Part shown: positions 1-7,416 of the stretch, one piece after another
Position numbering within the stretch: the first letter of the stretch is position 1
How the letters are laid out: each line of letters begins with the position of its first letter
NCBI GenBank assembly: GCA_017630115.1
Contig: JAGBVY010000140.1
Coordinates: 1-8,735 of the forward strand
Reading direction: 5' to 3'
DNA from: Tidjanibacter sp.
GTDB taxonomy: Bacteria; Bacteroidota; Bacteroidia; Bacteroidales; Rikenellaceae
Length of the DNA stretch: 8,735 nt
Made by a program: the position numbers and the translations under genes
The notes under the pieces: generated by a model
Told to the model about the DNA's origin: nothing
The model's database searches: none
What the model saw: only the letters and a program-made list of their open reading frames with translations

Positions 1-24
1 AAGAAAATCAGCCGAGTATTCAAA

Positions 25-43
25 ATTTTTCCGTAGGAAAAAT
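25..43. repeat. Small A/T-rich inverted repeat
   Basis: The sequence ATTTTTCC-GTA-GGAAAAAT is a perfect inverted repeat with 8-bp arms and a 3-nt loop. It lies at the far left of the window, just before a 7-bp tandem array, in a region without genes. On the minus strand the second arm runs into TTTTG, so it could act as a weak terminator, but the stem is mostly A/T. A dispersed intergenic repeat is an equally good reading. The structure is directly visible; the role is not known. Confidence 0.5.
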
Positions 44-49
44 AGAGCA

Positions 50-126
50 GTCAGCGGTCAGCAGTCAGCGGTCAGCAGTCAGCAGTCAGCGGTAGTTTGT
101 CAGTTGTCGGTTGGCGGTTGTCAGCT
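50..126. repeat. Heptamer tandem array, 11 copies of GTCAGCR-like unit
   Basis: Eleven consecutive 7-bp units can be read without a gap. The first six alternate almost perfectly between GTCAGCG and GTCAGCA (50-91). The next five are degenerate (GTAGTTT, GTCAGTT, GTCGGTT, GGCGGTT, GTCAGCT; 92-126). Homogeneous copies at the left and decayed copies at the right suggest slippage or expansion at one end. Direct repeats abut with no spacers, so this is not a CRISPR. It is followed at once by a 9-bp array. No coding role is supported. Confidence 0.9.
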
Positions 127-225
127 CATAAGGCATATAAGCCCTATGGGACCTATAAGCCTTATAGGCCTTAAACTCCTTAGAGCCCCTAAGGCCCTTA
201 ATGCCCTTATAGCCATTATAGCCAT
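127..225. repeat. Nonamer tandem array, 11 copies of TATARGCCT-like unit
   Basis: Eleven consecutive 9-bp units follow the heptamer array without a gap, from CATAAGGCA (127-135) to two identical TATAGCCAT units (208-225). Most begin with TA and carry a GCC core at unit positions 6-8. Inside it are local inverted repeats, for example CCTATAAG/CTTATAGG (152-159 and 161-168) and GGCCTTA/TAAGGCC (167-173 and 190-196), so the transcript or single strand could fold. Because nine is a multiple of three, the minus strand stays open as a triplet peptide repeat (YKG, YKA and similar). I take that as a by-product of the period, not a gene. Confidence 0.88.
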
Positions 226-226
226 T

Positions 227-261
227 AAAAACACCAAAGCCCCGCAATTGCGGGGCTTTGG
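227..261 (-). terminator. Intrinsic terminator of the TIR gene and efflux unit
   Basis: A perfect 12-bp stem (CCAAAGCCCCGC at 234-245 with GCGGGGCTTTGG at 250-261) closes an AATT loop. Read on the minus strand it is followed by TGTTTTTAA (233-225), a short T-tract. It begins 33 bp after the stop codon of the minus-strand TIR gene. There is no T-tract on the plus side, so it terminates leftward transcription. Its position just downstream of a possible DGR variable region also matches where DGR targets carry cruciform-forming repeats; that second role is speculative. Confidence 0.9.
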
Positions 262-294
262 CATAAAAATTCGCTTGCACTCGAAGCCTAAAAC

Positions 295-1617
295 TTAAAA
301 AGCGGACACGGCGCGCACACAGACGTTGCCGTCCTTATTGCTGTCGTAGGTGTAGCCGCCATGCATATAGACAAGCCACGCGCAGAACCCATAAGTACCG
401 TCCTCGGAGGAAGACCAATAAACAGTATTTAGTTCCGTGCAGCCATTGGCGGAGAGCGTTGCGTTGATTATATCTATTGCTTTGTAGATGGCCTTTAACT
501 CATCTCGTGCGGGTAAGTACCACCCCTCTCCCAAATCGGCACACCAAGCAAAAGCAGGATACTTTTCTCTCCAACCGCTAATTGCCATTATCTTTTGCAT
601 ATTAGCCTTGCCATCCGACATCGAGGTTGCGCCTGTCTTATCTCTATAAACTGACTCTATTGCCCATTGCTTTTGGGCTTGTTCGACACTCACAATCTTG
701 CCGTGCTTGCCGTCGGGCGAAACATCAAAAACAACACCCTTTTTAGTGCCGTCGTCGTAGAGGTCGCCCACCTTATAGGTCTTAGCCACAGGTTGCGACT
801 GCGACTGAGGCTGAGTCTTTTGTGCTTGGGCAATACGCTCTGCTTCTGCTTTCTCTTTGGCGAGTCTGTCTTGCTCAGCTTTTTCGGCAGCTTTGCGTTC
901 TGCCTCGGCTCGGACATTATTCTCTTTCTCCAAGCGTTGGGCCATAATAGCAAGGCTATCGCTACGATGGCGCTCGGCCTCAACTACTCGGACAAGGCTA
1001 TCGGCTCGACGTTCTTGGGCAATACGCTCTGCCTCTGCTTTCTCTTTGGCGTGTCTGCCCTGCTCACCACTTCCACCAAGCAACAACGCACCAACAACCA
1101 CTACCAATGCAGCAATCAACGCCCACAGCCACCAGCGGCGATGTGTGGGTGTAGGTTCGGGCTGAGGCTTAGGTTTGGGCTGTGGTTGTGGCTGAGGGTC
1201 GGGAGTGGGCTGTTCTACCGGCTCAGGTTGAGCCTTATGGGTAAGGCCTTGTTTTTCAAGTGACCTCACCACCTCCTCCAAGCTCTCTACCCACTGGACA
1301 TTGGTAAAGACAAAGTCCAATTCGTCGTTGTCCTCAAACTGAAATTCGCCAATCTTATAGGGGATAATTGGCTTTTTGCGTTTCAGGGCATAGAGAATCT
1401 CCTTTTGCGTAAACTCAGAGGCAGCCGAATTGGCCGAAGCAATGAAAATAAGCACCTTACACGCCTTTATATTGCGAGTAATCTCAGTCAAAAAGTTGGC
1501 CGAACCGTGTATTTCGGAGCGGTCAATCCAATAATCGACTCCTGCCTCGGCAAGCGCCCCACAAAGGGCCTCGGCCTGCTCCTTATCCTTACGCGAGTAG
1601 CTTATGAAAACATCCAT
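295..1617 (-). CDS. TIR domain - transmembrane - coiled coil - DUF1566 (C-lectin-like) protein
   Basis: This is a 440-residue protein with four visible parts. Residues 1-125 are a TIR domain: it opens with DVFISYSRKD, and SEFTQKEILYAL contains E73, which aligns by eye with the catalytic NADase glutamate of SARM1 (WVHKEIV). Residues 131-158 are a Pro-x linker (PQPQPQPKPKPQPEP). Residues 162-181 are one hydrophobic span preceded by HRR, which predicts a cytosolic N-terminus. Residues 188-266 are a charged Ala/Glu/Lys/Arg coiled coil. Residues 279-440 are a DUF1566/FISUMP-like domain with GWYLPARDEL (365-374), YWSSSE (400-405) and a terminal VRAVSAF. There is no signal peptide, so a type II inner-membrane topology is inferred: TIR inside, coil and lectin-like domain in the periplasm. 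The start is the ATG at 1615-1617, directly before the first TIR strand. It lies 41 bp after the outer-membrane factor gene, with no promoter seen between. NADase output and receptor role are inferred. Confidence 0.88.
   Translation of the reverse strand: MDVFISYSRKDKEQAEALCGALAEAGVDYWIDRSEIHGSANFLTEITRNIKACKVLIFIASANSAASEFTQKEILYALKRKKPIIPYKIGEFQFEDNDELDFVFTNVQWVESLEEVVRSLEKQGLTHKAQPEPVEQPTPDPQPQPQPKPKPQPEPTPTHRRWWLWALIAALVVVVGALLLGGSGEQGRHAKEKAEAERIAQERRADSLVRVVEAERHRSDSLAIMAQRLEKENNVRAEAERKAAEKAEQDRLAKEKAEAERIAQAQKTQPQSQSQPVAKTYKVGDLYDDGTKKGVVFDVSPDGKHGKIVSVEQAQKQWAIESVYRDKTGATSMSDGKANMQKIMAISGWREKYPAFAWCADLGEGWYLPARDELKAIYKAIDIINATLSANGCTELNTVYWSSSEDGTYGFCAWLVYMHGGYTYDSNKDGNVCVRAVSAF
298..405 (-). 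other. Possible DGR variable region in the C-lectin-like domain
   Basis: Residues 405-440 end the DUF1566 domain. Residues 406-433, between the conserved YWSSSE and VRAVSAF, are rich in Y, G, D, N, C, T and H, and 23 of their 28 codons end in C or T. Stretches such as GGC-GGC-TAC-ACC-TAC-GAC follow the NNC pattern expected when AAC template codons are mutated at adenines. This pattern and its location at the extreme C-terminus of a C-lectin-like fold are typical of DGR targets. A Gly/Tyr/Asp-rich loop would also give many NNY codons. No template repeat or reverse transcriptase is present here. Confidence 0.35.
825..1051 (-). repeat. Intragenic 38-bp direct repeat in the coiled-coil region
   Basis: Positions 825-862 and 1014-1051 are identical at 37 of 38 bases. 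They encode two copies of AKEKAEAERIAQ in the coiled coil of the TIR protein. The offset is 189 bp, which is 63 codons or exactly nine heptads, so loss or gain of the interval would keep both the reading frame and the heptad register. This points to growth of the coil by duplication or recombination. Confidence 0.85.
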
Positions 1618-1658
1618 TTTGTAGTCACAACGATTGGGTTAGTCGTAAAAACACTATA

Positions 1659-3020
1659 CTATTTCACACCGCCACCGAGGGCATAGTAGAGTTGAATTAT
1701 ACCTTGAATCTCGGAGTAGCGGTCGGAGGATTGAGCAAGCTCGGCATTGAGCAGATTCTGCTGTGCTGTAAGCACCTCCAAGTAGCTCGCCGAGCCATAC
1801 TTCATCAGCAGCTGCGTGTTCCACACCGCCGCCCTGAGGGTGACAATCTGTTTCAGGTCAATATCGTGGCGCTGCTTGGAGGTCTGCAACATCTTCACAG
1901 CACTATTGACCTCTGCACCCGCATTGAGCAGCGTTTGGCGATATTGCAGCAGAGCGGCCTCGTGCTGGGTTTCGGCAATCTTGCGACGGGCTTTCAGCGA
2001 GCCACGCGCAAAAATAGGTTGCACAACACCGCCAACGGCTTTGAGGATAAACTCACCCGGATTGGCGATAGCCTCGCCCAGTGCGTCGGTCCAACCAGTT
2101 GTACCAGTGAGCGTTATAGATGGATAGAAAGCTGCTCGAGCCTCACCAACGGCATAGAACTTTGTGGCCAAATTTGCCTCGGCCTGCAATACATCGGGCC
2201 TGAGCGACACAAGTTCCAATGGCACGCCAACAGACCACTCCTCTGGGAAACTTTGTTCGGCCAATGTACCCCTCTTAATCTCAAACGGAAGCACACCCAT
2301 AAGCGTAGCCAAAGCCTCCTCTTGCTCAACAATTTGGCGTTCGAGCGTCAGCACCGAGCCCTCAACACCAAACTTGCTCGCCTTGGCCTGCAAAACTGCC
2401 GCCTCGGTAGCCTTACCTGCACGTTTTAGAGCCGTCAGTGTGCGGATATTCTCCTCCCAAGTGGTAAGGGTGCGTTGGCTTGTTTTGAGCTGTTCGTCGA
2501 GCATCAAGAGGGTGTAGTAATTATTTGCTATGGTAGCAATTAGCCTACTCTGCACAGCCTGCTCGGCCAAGTAGCTCTGACGCAAGGCCACCTCGGCACC
2601 CTGACGAGCATTCCACAGTCCGCCAAAGGCGTCAATCTCCCACGTTGCCGACGGTAGCAGACTATAAGAGAACGATGCACCATCGCCCCCACCCCCAGCC
2701 AAAGTGGCTTGAAGGGAGGCATTTACCGAAGGCAAAAAGGCATAGCGAGCAGCTTCGAGAGCGGCCTCGGCCTGCACAATGTTGAGCCTTGCGGTACGCA
2801 TATCTATATTGTACTCCAAACCACGCTCAATATATTTTTGAAGGAGCGTATCGGTAAAAAACTCACGCCACGAGTAATCGGCCAACCTAACATAGGTCGT
2901 ATCGGCCTCGTAGAGTTCGTGGAGATTGTGAACATTGGGTCGCTCAAAGCTAGCATAGAATCCACAGCCCGTAAGGCTCAGCGACGCCAAAATCAATACT
3001 ATATATTTTCTAAGTTTCAT
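1659..3020 (-). CDS. RND efflux outer-membrane factor (TolC/NodT family lipoprotein)
   Basis: From the ATG at 3018-3020 this is a 453-residue outer-membrane channel subunit. The N-terminus (MKLRKYIVLILASLSLTGC) is a lipoprotein signal with lipobox LTGC, so Cys19 is the predicted acylated residue. The body shows the two OEP repeats of the family: the first around LPSVNASL (residues 96-103), the second with LRPDVLQAE (273-281) and FYPSITLTG (298-306). Long Ala/Gln/Glu-rich segments match the periplasmic helical barrel, and the length is usual for the NodT group. The frame stays open to a GTG two codons upstream (3024-3026), but the ATG gives a cleaner signal peptide and has GGGTGAG just before it. 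It lies 14 bp after the pump gene, so translation is probably coupled. It trimerises to let pump substrates out of the cell. It corresponds to the BmeC position in Bacteroides operons. Confidence 0.95.
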   Translation of the reverse strand: MKLRKYIVLILASLSLTGCGFYASFERPNVHNLHELYEADTTYVRLADYSWREFFTDTLLQKYIERGLEYNIDMRTARLNIVQAEAALEAARYAFLPSVNASLQATLAGGGGDGASFSYSLLPSATWEIDAFGGLWNARQGAEVALRQSYLAEQAVQSRLIATIANNYYTLLMLDEQLKTSQRTLTTWEENIRTLTALKRAGKATEAAVLQAKASKFGVEGSVLTLERQIVEQEEALATLMGVLPFEIKRGTLAEQSFPEEWSVGVPLELVSLRPDVLQAEANLATKFYAVGEARAAFYPSITLTGTTGWTDALGEAIANPGEFILKAVGGVVQPIFARGSLKARRKIAETQHEAALLQYRQTLLNAGAEVNSAVKMLQTSKQRHDIDLKQIVTLRAAVWNTQLLMKYGSASYLEVLTAQQNLLNAELAQSSDRYSEIQGIIQLYYALGGGVK

Positions 3021-3034
3021 ACTCACCCAGGTTT

Positions 3035-6000
3035 CTACTTAATTTCTTCTAACTCAGTACGTTTACCCTTGTTGGGGCTAACCTTCTCCTCGATGTACTG
3101 GAACACCACAAACAGCGCAGGAACCACAAACAGCAGAGCAATTGTACCCACAAGCATACCGCCCACAGTACCCACACCAATAGAGATGTTGCCATTTGCG
3201 CCCACACCCGTAGCAAACATCATTGGGAGCATACCAAAGACCATCGTAAGGGAGGTCATCAAGATAGCTCTCAGACGAGCCTTAGCTGCCGAGAGTGCCG
3301 CACTAACAATCGACGCTCCCGCCTTGCGACGCTCCGAGGCATACTCCGTAAGCAGAATAGCCGTCTTAGCCAACAAACCAATAAGCATCAACAAACCAAT
3401 CTGCAAGTAGATATTGTTCTCCAAGCCAAACATATTGGCAAACAAGAAGCTACCTGCCAAGCCGAAAGGCACCGAGAGGATAATCACAATAGGGATACAT
3501 AGGCTCTCATACAAAGCACACAAAATCAAGTAGATAAAGACTACGCAAATGACAAAAATCATCGCCGTTGAACTACCCGTAGCGGCCTCCTCGCGCGACA
3601 TACCGCCAAACTCAAAACCATAGCCTGCGGGCAGACGCTCGGCAGCCACCTCCCTAACAGCCTCAATAGCCTCACCAGAGGAGTAGCCATTGGCGGGCTG
3701 ACCATTAACCGAGATAGCCGAGAAGAGGTTGAAACGCGATATAGACTGAGGACCATAGACACGCGTCAGAGTCACATACTGAGCAATAGGCGACATCTCG
3801 CCATTGGAGTTGCGGACAAACATATTGGCCAGCGACTCTGTATCGAGCCTACTCTCAGGATTGGCCTGAATCATAACACGGTAGAGCTTCGAAAAACGGT
3901 TCATATTGGAGGCGTAGTTACCACCTACATAGCCCGCAATAACACTCAGCACATTGGAGGGCGAAACGCCATTGCGCTTACACTTAGCCGCATCTACTTC
4001 GAGCAGATATTGGGGATATTTGGTATCGAACGATGTGGATGCGCGAGCAATCTCGGGGCGCTCATTGAGTCCCTCAATCACATCGTCGGCCACCTGTTTG
4101 AGATTCTCTATCGTACCACCCTTTTGGTCCTGAATGTAAATCTCAAAGCCACCACTTGCGCCATAGCCGGGAATCATACCGCGAGTAAAGACCAAAATCT
4201 TGGCAGAGGTAATATCCGACGTCAGGTCGTATATATCCTCCATAACCGAGTCGATGTCGTCACCCTCGCCCTTGCGCTCGTCCCAGTCGCGCAATTTTAC
4301 GGTAAACATACCGCACGACGAGCCAGCACCCGACATCATACCATATCCAGTGGTGTAGGAGTAGGTCTGGATTTGAGGAATCTCATTCAGACGCGAAGCT
4401 ATCTTCTCCATAACCTCTACCGTCTCGCCAAGGTTAGTTCCGGGAGGGGTCTGCACATCGATATTGATTGAGCCCATATCCTCCTTAGGCACCAAGCCGG
4501 TCTTAGTATTTTCGAGCATATAGAACAATCCACCCAGTGCCACAACCACCAAAATGGCAGTCAGCCAGCGCTGTTTGAGCATAAATTTCACACCCTTCTT
4601 ATAGTGACGCACAATACCTCGGAAGCCCGCATCGAAGGCAACGTGGAAACGGGCCGAAAAGCGCAACTTTCCATTTGCGTCGGGAAGGTGTGGCTTCATC
4701 AACAGCGCACACAAAGCAGGCGAAAGAGTAATGGAGTTCAAAAGCGAGATACCCACTGCCACCGCCATAGTCAAGCCAAACTGAGTATAGAATGTACCCG
4801 TTGTGCCACCCATAAAGCAGACAGGGATAAACACCGCCATAAAGACAAAAGTCGTAGCAATCAGCGCCTTAGAGATACCCTGCATAGCATCCACAGTAGC
4901 CTTATAGGGCGAGGTGTAGCCCGCGTCGAACTTGGCCTGCACAGCCTCCACAACCACAATAGCATTATCCACCACCGTACCAATAACCAGCACAAGAGCA
5001 AAGAGGGTAATCATATTAAGGCTAAAACCTGCCACCATAAGGAATGCAAAGGTTCCCACCAGCGACACGATAATTGCAATCGAAGGGATGAGCGTCGAGC
5101 GCAAACTCTGCAAGAAGAGATACACAACCAGCACAACCAAGATAATTGCCAACACAAGTGTCTCAACAACGCTTGCAATCGAAGCATCCAAGAAGTCCTT
5201 GGTACTCATCAAATCGACAATCTCTATACCCTTAGGCAGACTCTTACGAATCTCCTCCACCTCCTTGTCGATTGCCTCAATAATCTCGTTGGCATTGGAG
5301 CCAGAGGTTTGAGAAATCATCAGCGTCGTACCCGGATGGCCGTTTACCTTACCAATATAGTCGTAGCTAATGGAGCCAAGTTCTATTCTGGCCACATCTT
5401 TGAGTCTCAGCACCGTACCATCACTCTCGGCTCGGATGACCATATCGGCATAATCCTCCTCGCGGTCGTAGCGACCACGATATTTGAGCGTATAGCGGAA
5501 GGTGTTTTCCGAGTCTGCACCAAGCGTACCCGTTGGCGCTTCGAGGTTCTGCTCGGCCAACACAGCCGATATATCGGAAGGCATTAGCGAGTACTTCGAC
5601 ATCTTGGCCGGGTCGAGCCATATACGCAACGAGTAGTCGGCACCCCTAACATCCACTTCTCCCACACCTGCAATACGCGACAAGCGAGGCTCGATGTTGA
5701 TTTTAAGATAGTTGCTCAGAAATCGCTCATCAAACGAATCGTCGGGGCTGAAAATAGCCAACGTCTTAATGCGGCTCGTCTGGCGTTTACGCACGCTCAC
5801 GCCACTGCGTGTAACCTCGGCAGGTAGCAGACCCTGCGCCGAAGCGATACGGTTTTGGACATTGACCATAGCCATATCGGCATTGGTGCCCTGACGGAAG
5901 TAGATTTGCACGTTAGCCGAGCCATTGTTGGTAGCTGACGAGGTCATATACATCATATTCTCCACGCCATTGATAGCCTCCTCCAAGGGGATAACCACAC

Positions 6001-6181
6001 TCTTCTGCACCGTCTCGGCATTAGCTCCGGAATAGTTGGCCGACACACTCACCGTTGGAGGTGCAATCTCGGGGAACTGCTCCACAGGCAGCCCAACAAG
6101 GCATATCAGACCCAGCAGCACGATGATTACCGAAATCACGCCTGCGAAGATGGGTCTATCGATAAAAGTCTTGATATTCAT
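3035..6181 (-). CDS. RND multidrug efflux pump, HAE1 (AcrB/MexB/BmeB-like) family
   Basis: This 1048-residue protein is a full-length proton-driven inner-membrane transporter. The start MNIKTFIDRPIFAGV and the segment LPVEQFPEIAPPTVSVSANY match the TM1/porter boundary of AcrB. TM4 carries GTVVDNAIVVVE: Asp405 corresponds to AcrB Asp407, but the second acid (AcrB Asp408) is Asn406 here. The other relay residues are present: Lys939 (GLLAKTAILLTEYA, TM10) and Arg971 (RLRAILMTSLTM). The segment IPGYGASGGF (about 670-679) sits where AcrB has its switch loop. Twelve spans in two halves are evident from the hydrophobic blocks at about 340-500 and 870-1030. It is the middle gene of the operon, 21 bp after the adaptor gene. 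Substrates cannot be read from sequence; bile salts, dyes or drugs are typical for the family. Confidence 0.97.
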   Translation of the reverse strand: MNIKTFIDRPIFAGVISVIIVLLGLICLVGLPVEQFPEIAPPTVSVSANYSGANAETVQKSVVIPLEEAINGVENMMYMTSSATNNGSANVQIYFRQGTNADMAMVNVQNRIASAQGLLPAEVTRSGVSVRKRQTSRIKTLAIFSPDDSFDERFLSNYLKINIEPRLSRIAGVGEVDVRGADYSLRIWLDPAKMSKYSLMPSDISAVLAEQNLEAPTGTLGADSENTFRYTLKYRGRYDREEDYADMVIRAESDGTVLRLKDVARIELGSISYDYIGKVNGHPGTTLMISQTSGSNANEIIEAIDKEVEEIRKSLPKGIEIVDLMSTKDFLDASIASVVETLVLAIILVVLVVYLFLQSLRSTLIPSIAIIVSLVGTFAFLMVAGFSLNMITLFALVLVIGTVVDNAIVVVEAVQAKFDAGYTSPYKATVDAMQGISKALIATTFVFMAVFIPVCFMGGTTGTFYTQFGLTMAVAVGISLLNSITLSPALCALLMKPHLPDANGKLRFSARFHVAFDAGFRGIVRHYKKGVKFMLKQRWLTAILVVVALGGLFYMLENTKTGLVPKEDMGSINIDVQTPPGTNLGETVEVMEKIASRLNEIPQIQTYSYTTGYGMMSGAGSSCGMFTVKLRDWDERKGEGDDIDSVMEDIYDLTSDITSAKILVFTRGMIPGYGASGGFEIYIQDQKGGTIENLKQVADDVIEGLNERPEIARASTSFDTKYPQYLLEVDAAKCKRNGVSPSNVLSVIAGYVGGNYASNMNRFSKLYRVMIQANPESRLDTESLANMFVRNSNGEMSPIAQYVTLTRVYGPQSISRFNLFSAISVNGQPANGYSSGEAIEAVREVAAERLPAGYGFEFGGMSREEAATGSSTAMIFVICVVFIYLILCALYESLCIPIVIILSVPFGLAGSFLFANMFGLENNIYLQIGLLMLIGLLAKTAILLTEYASERRKAGASIVSAALSAAKARLRAILMTSLTMVFGMLPMMFATGVGANGNISIGVGTVGGMLVGTIALLFVVPALFVVFQYIEEKVSPNKGKRTELEEIK

Positions 6182-6202
6182 AATCTATACTCCCCTATTA
6201 TA

Positions 6203-7366
6203 TTATTTATCGCTCAACTCCTCACTCTGGCTCTGCTCAGTCTCCTGAGCGGCCATCTCGGCTGCGAGGTCGGCCTCGGTCTTGATTGTTGCGCCCTCAC
6301 GCACCAAGCCGGCACCCTCAGCCACAATCACATCGCCCACACTCAGACCACTCTCAACAATATACTCCACACCGTTGTTCTGGGGCAGTACCGTAATGCC
6401 GGCCGAAACAGCCTTACCGTCGATAACCTTATAGACAAAAATTTTCTCCTGCAACTCATAAGTAGCCGACTGGGGAATGACAATGCTATTCTTCATTGTT
6501 GTGGGGATAATAACCCTACCGCTACCGCCGTCACGCAACAAGCGACCTCGGTTGGGGAAGGTTGCCCTAAGACTCACCGCACCGGTAGTGGCGCTGATAG
6601 TACCACTAATGGCGTTGATGCGACCCTTCTGGGAATACTTCTTGCCGTTGCTCATCTCCAACTCCACCTCAGGCATCAGCCTTATAGCCTCTTTGAGCGA
6701 GCCATATTGCTGGATAAGGTCGAGCATAGTATTCTCGGCCATTGAGAAGTAGGCGTAAATCTCGCTATCGTCCGACACCGTAACCAGAGGAGTGGCAATA
6801 CTACTGCTCACCAGCGCACCCACACGGTAGGGAATCATACTTGCCACACCATTTACAGGCGAACGCACCTCGGTGTAGGATAGGTTGTTGGTGGCGTTAA
6901 TCTCCTCGGCACGAGCCAGCGCCAACCTCGCCTCGGCCTCCACAAGGTCGTTGCGCGAGGTCATAAGGTCAAACTCCGACACAACGCCCTGCTCGAAGAG
7001 CTCTTTGTTGCTATCGAGAATCAGCTGAGCTGTCGAAAGGCTCGCCTCGGCACTCTTCACGTTGGCCTGAGAAATCTCATAAGCAGCTTTATAGGGAGTC
7101 TGGTCAATTACAAACAACACCTGCCCCTTGCTTACCAAGTCACCCTCATTGATGAGAATGTCGGTAATCATACCGCTCACTTGGGGACGAATCTCCACAG
7201 TCTGGCAACCGCTGATTGTGGCCGCATATCCCGAGGTGAGGGTGCGGTCGGCCGCCTCGACAGTCATAGTTTTGTAGATTCTCTCACGCGAGGCCGCCTG
7301 TTTGGGACTCTCCTTACAAGCCACGAGCAACACAAGGCTCATAGCAATCAAAACAACTCTTTTCAT
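6203..7366 (-). CDS. RND efflux periplasmic adaptor (membrane fusion protein) lipoprotein
   Basis: This 387-residue protein is the AcrA/MexA-type adaptor linking pump to outer-membrane channel. The lipoprotein signal MKRVVLIAMSLVLLVAC puts the acylated residue at Cys17. Residues 57-88 (VEIRPQVSGMITDILINEGD and on) form the first half of the lipoyl-like barrel-sandwich and 162-187 (RSPVNGVASMIPYRVGALVS) the second. The Ala/Glu/Leu-rich stretch 89-160 is the alpha-hairpin. Residues of about 195-290 fit the beta-barrel and 290-355 (IVIPQSATYELQ onward) the membrane-proximal domain. The acidic Gln/Glu-rich tail (365-387) is not conserved in the family. It is the first gene of the unit, and the ATG at 7364-7366 is the only start that leaves the signal intact. 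Its promoter region carries a palindromic operator candidate (7417-7435). No local regulator gene is in view. Confidence 0.96.
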   Translation of the reverse strand: MKRVVLIAMSLVLLVACKESPKQAASRERIYKTMTVEAADRTLTSGYAATISGCQTVEIRPQVSGMITDILINEGDLVSKGQVLFVIDQTPYKAAYEISQANVKSAEASLSTAQLILDSNKELFEQGVVSEFDLMTSRNDLVEAEARLALARAEEINATNNLSYTEVRSPVNGVASMIPYRVGALVSSSIATPLVTVSDDSEIYAYFSMAENTMLDLIQQYGSLKEAIRLMPEVELEMSNGKKYSQKGRINAISGTISATTGAVSLRATFPNRGRLLRDGGSGRVIIPTTMKNSIVIPQSATYELQEKIFVYKVIDGKAVSAGITVLPQNNGVEYIVESGLSVGDVIVAEGAGLVREGATIKTEADLAAEMAAQETEQSQSEELSDK

Positions 7367-7416
7367 ATATCTGTTAGGTATTAAATTTACTCACAAATTA
7401 GGGCTGCAACCAACTC

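Noticed and set aside
50..225. CRISPR-like array
   Set aside because: Units of 7 and 9 bp abut directly with no unique spacers, and no cas gene is near.
86..280. Minus-strand open frame with a triplet peptide repeat (YKG/YKA-like)
   Set aside because: It starts with GTG inside the region just after the TIR stop, runs through the terminator hairpin, and stays open only because the 9-bp repeat period is a multiple of three.
667..1263. Plus-strand open frame of 198 codons opposite the TIR coiled coil
   Set aside because: It is the antisense shadow of low-complexity Ala/Glu/Lys and Pro-rich coding sequence; composition is Leu/Arg/Cys-rich with no recognisable domain.
295..1617. Thoeris, CBASS or TIR-pAgo defence locus
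   Set aside because: No ThsA, nucleotide cyclase, SAVED or Argonaute gene is present, and the TIR protein has a membrane receptor-like architecture instead.
1618..1658. Terminator between outer-membrane factor and TIR genes
   Set aside because: Only a 4-bp ACGA/TCGT pairing can be drawn, with a long loop; this is too weak to call.
4604..5587. Plus-strand open frame of 327 codons inside the RND pump gene
   Set aside because: It is a His/Arg/Asn/Gln-rich antisense shadow with no domain, and the minus strand encodes a full-length, fully conserved RND pump.
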